Source: Serripes groenlandicus (taxonomy: Eukaryota; Mollusca; Bivalvia; Cardiida; Cardiidae). From it: a stretch of DNA of 64,000 nucleotides. The notes beneath the pieces are model-generated. The model searched no databases. It had not been told where the DNA came from and was given only the letters and a program-made list of their open reading frames with translations. The DNA lies in NCBI GenBank assembly GCA_031761405.1, contig JASEVX010000013.1, positions 52,337,948 through 52,401,947 of the forward strand. Reading direction: 5' to 3'. Position 1 is the stretch's first letter. Every line of letters begins with the position of its first letter. Made by a program: the position numbers and the translations under genes. This document shows, one piece after another, positions 61,477 to 64,000 of this stretch.

Positions 61477-61910
61477 TTGCCATATATATGACAGCTATTA
61501 TCAACATTATAAGTATCTATCTTACTGCATAGAATAATTTACTTCTAGTAAACTTAAGTTTCTACTGCCATAGACATTTATTGTCTCTATACATATATAG
61601 ACAATTGACAGTGTGATAATAAAAATAGTATAGTGCATCATTATTCCAACAATATTGAGGACCAAATGATTCCGTGCAGAAAAATTGCTGAAAGACGGTG
61701 GGTTTAAAAAGGTCCCTAAGGACCTTCCTTCAGAACCCGGAAAAAATCCTACAGGTATCCTACAGGTATCCTACAGGTATATTCATTCGAAAATGAACTA
61801 AAATAGGCGAATACCTTTTTTATTTTTATTTATATGATACAATAGCACTTTATTTTATTCATTTCAATACAAAAACACAACAAAACAGTGATATAATGGG
61901 ATATTTGACG
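61477..61910 (+). other. 3' flank of the retrotransposon, probable 3' UTR
   Basis: AT-rich non-coding sequence after the TAA, with a triple TCCTACAGGTA repeat at about 61748-61778 and no clear poly(A). The sequence GACCAGACTCTACCAG at 61912 also occurs at 52528 in the paralogous block, so the element and its 3' UTR probably end before 61910. Confidence 0.45.
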
Positions 61911-62740
61911 ACCAGACTCTACCAGACTCTGTTGAGTGATACCCACATTTATTTCATGTAATCAGTATAATTATTTAATCAAACAAGTTACATAATGAAT
62001 GATTAACAACCTTCGAACTATCTTAATAAACAAGGTTAATTCAATACTCTAACAGTTATAATGTGTGAACAACTATATCTCTTTGATCGGCATACCAACA
62101 AATAGTGGGCCGAATAAGACTAGGCCGAAAAAGACCAGGCCGAATACATTTTGGGCCGAATACACCCGATACCGGCAAGCCGATCTGATTTACTTCCCTT
62201 TGACCATAAGATGAAAGGGGGTGATTATTCTTAAAACAAATAATTTTAATATAACTATATATTGCACTCTTTAATTGATCGTTCTGTTTGGAATAACAGA
62301 CTTGTCTCGGTGGAAATATCTCTATAACGGTTAAAACCACTATTGTTTACATTTTTAATCCGTGGGAAAATCACATTCCAAAGTGATGACGTCATACGAC
62401 CCATTTCCCTCTTAGTGTTTGTGACTACAACACTCTTTTTGGTCATAACCCTTATTATATATCATAGATAACATACTTATTTGGTGGCATTCACTCTGTG
62501 ATTGAAAGCTCTATTCCAGTATACCCAATACGACTGTTATGGAGCTCCTCCAACATTGTTTCTGTCTATTTTTACCGTTGTTTTATTCCCCCGTCTGCAG
62601 ACAATCTGTAAAATCACAATCTACAGTCTTACAATACCAAGAGGGTGCAGGACGAAGCGTACCACTGTCTTAGCGTACCACTGCCTTAGCGTACCATTTC
62701 AGGACGAAGCGTACCACCTATAGATTATATAGTAGTAAAT
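61911..62740. other. Intergenic stretch before FLYWCH exons
   Basis: Holds a GGCCGAATA(A/C)-type short repeat (about 62,107-62,165) and three copies of AGCGTACCAC (62,655-62,718). No gene recognised. Confidence 0.5.
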
Positions 62741-62742
62741 AC

Positions 62743-62817
62743 CTAGTGGGGCGCTCGATAAATGAATGAGAGATCTTCGATGATGAAATCTTCTGACGGG
62801 AGGAAATCTCTATTGAT
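62743..62817 (-). CDS. FLYWCH gene exon (short, ends in stop)
   Basis: Acceptor ATATTTTCAG followed by INRDFLPSEDFIIEDLSFIY and RAPH then TAG. The stop is directly followed by GTATTT, a possible donor, but the TAG is exonic and in frame either way. Related proteins usually continue from this point into a longer region, so this looks like a truncated form. Confidence 0.6.
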   Translation of the reverse strand: MNRDFLPSEDFIIEDLSFIYRAPH

Positions 62818-63926
62818 CTGAAAATATAATATAATAAAATTAAAATATAACATATTGTCATAAACTTTATATATGAATATATTGATTGTGACGATTGTAT
62901 TTGTTGATTTAGTTCCTTTAATATTACTGATATTTGATATTACTTCTTAACAGTTTCTCGGCCAGTTCACCTACTGGATGTTTTACCACGTAGATAGAGA
63001 TTACTTTTGATATATTGAGCTTATAAAACTTACTACAAAATCTAGCTCATCAGGCTTTGGGTCAGCTGGACGATTCGCCTGGCGGTGTCTGTTGGCTGTT
63101 CTCAATAAGTTGACTGGCTTAGCCCGAATGTGTTGGTGTACGTCGGCCAGCTCACGCAGGGCCTCTTTCACGATCTGACCGGCGGGACGGAAGGTACTTG
63201 CTGCTGCTAGGTTTTTGACCTGAAATTAAGACGAAATTATCATTATTCATATAAGTGTGTTGTGTTAAAAAACAAAAGATTTCGACTATATATTCATGAA
63301 TCCATTATTACCTTGATTTTCACTCGTGTATAATGTATTTGTTATAAAAATATATTTTTTCACAAATAAAACTAATAGTTTACTTCTCATAATCATACAT
63401 ACCTTGACAGAAGCTTTCAATTTCCCTGCTTTAGTTGGGTCAGCTGGGTGGTTGTGCGGGATGTTGCTGCTGATATGACTGGTATCGTACTGTTTGATCC
63501 AAGCAGGACATCTATTCGTCTTGGTTCGGACGCTACATACCCAGTATATGAAGCCGGTTATCTTATTTTCACGCTGAAAATACACAAGTTATTATAATTA
63601 TATGATGACAATAAATATCTTCGTTAATTTTAACTAAAATATAGTTATTCTGTTTGTTCATTTTTATCCTTAAATAATAAATCTTTCGTCTGTTCATTAT
63701 ATAACATATATTTTTTCAACATTACAGTATTTTACTTCTTCTGTTTTAAAATGTATTTACATAATCATGAATATAGATGAGAAGAATACACACCTTCACG
63801 TTATAGCTGAATCCGTCGCTGCTGAGTAACATACGACCACCCCCACGTGTACCACCAGTCAGAACCTCGTATGTGACCGGACCTTCTGGAATAACGTCTG
63901 TACCCGGAGGAGGATCTAACAACTCC
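62743..63926 (-). CDS. FLYWCH zinc-finger protein, four exons, 5' part off window
   Basis: Four phase-consistent exons read ELLDPPPGTDVIP, VTYEVLTGGTRGGGRMLLSS and DGFSYNVK, then RENKITGFIYWVCSV, RCPAWIK and NIPHNHPADPTK, then VKNLAAASTFRPAGQIVKEA and so on. The FLYWCH pattern (GGxxL..DGFxYxxK, YWxC, C-x-A, H-x-H) is complete: Cys in YWVC and RCPAW, His in PHNHP. FLYWCH domains are zinc-binding DNA- or protein-interaction modules related to the WRKY-GCM fold, often found in Mutator-type transposases and their domesticated relatives. The reading frame ends at a TAG (62745-62743) before any transposase-like domain. Exons upstream of 63926 are outside the window, so the N-terminus is unknown. 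Could be a host gene, a domesticated transposase fragment, or a remnant. Confidence 0.7.
63034..63219 (-). CDS. FLYWCH gene exon (linker)
   Basis: Acceptor AATTTCAG, donor GTAAGT. 186 nt in phase 0. Encodes a basic, Ala/Arg-rich helix-prone segment (IVKEALRELADVHQHIRAKP, LLRTANRHRQANRPADPKPD) ending ELDFV. Confidence 0.78.
63403..63573 (-). CDS. FLYWCH gene exon (zinc ligands)
   Basis: Acceptor GTATTTTCAG, donor GTATGT. 171 nt in phase 0. Carries the ligands: Cys in IYWVCSV, Cys in NRCPAWI and the His pair in PHNHP. Confidence 0.82.
63794..63926 (-). CDS. FLYWCH gene exon (zinc finger first half)
   Basis: Acceptor TATTTTAG, donor GTGTGT. 133 nt, phase 1 to phase 0. Contains the conserved TGGTRGGGRMLLSSDGFSYN strand region of the FLYWCH domain. 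Confidence 0.78.
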
Positions 63927-64000
63927 CTAAAATAAAGAATTAAAATTAATAAATATTCATAATTAGGAGCAACATGAAACATAATAAGATTTCAGTTATA

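Noticed and set aside
62056..62340. 94-codon minus-strand frame as further FLYWCH exon
   Set aside because: Shows no similarity to FLYWCH or transposase domains and no matching splice phase.

Overview
This is a eukaryotic, AT-rich, repeat-dense genomic window. Spliced genes with GT-AG introns, tRNA-headed SINEs, tandem-core elements ending in GACGGAC-type microsatellites, and an invertebrate-type Argonaute together suggest a mollusc, most likely a bivalve. Order is inferred with moderate confidence and species cannot be named.

The principal gene is an Argonaute of the AGO clade (miRNA/siRNA effector, slicer-type) on the minus strand, about 2.1-39.0 kb. I could assemble 19 consecutive coding exon positions whose phases all agree: 2579 coding nt, 859 codons plus two bases. 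Coding runs from an ATG in a strong Kozak context at 39013 to a donor at 2135. The last coding exon, expected to carry about 36 codons, lies beyond the left edge. N, PAZ, MID and PIWI regions and the D-E-D-H catalytic tetrad are present. The most notable finding is that the exon carrying the first catalytic Asp exists twice (6624-6714 and 5473-5563). Both copies are 91 nt, share the same phases, and have intact splice sites. Including both, or neither, gives a premature stop, so they behave as a mutually exclusive pair that would make two PIWI-domain isoforms. Two other exons of the same gene (9 and 15) carry tandem duplications of their acceptor plus exon head.

The introns are packed with mobile DNA. 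There are about 40 copies or fragments of a roughly 220-bp TTAA-flanked, CCCTTT-ended (piggyBac-type) MITE, a second hairpin MITE family, tRNA-derived SINEs, and two tandem-core elements at 25.3-26.7 and 35.7-38.0 kb. A 2.9-kb TTAA-flanked element with very long inverted arms (39,134-42,004) sits 100 bp upstream of the first coding exon.

From 42 to 62 kb I recognise no host gene. The region holds a 48-bp minisatellite (44.9-46.7 kb), a CAGGG-ended element, and two copies of a composite repeat block (49.4-52.6 and 54.6-59.3 kb). The second copy contains an inverted segment. Inside that segment is a 3.1-kb foldback-like element with minisatellite termini and a 9-bp target duplication. A 5'-truncated non-LTR retrotransposon with an intact 694-codon reverse-transcriptase ORF (plus strand) lies at 59.4-61.5 kb.

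At the right edge (62.7-63.9 kb, minus strand) are four exons of a FLYWCH zinc-finger protein whose 5' end is outside the window. All calls come from reading the sequence; no expression or database evidence was available.
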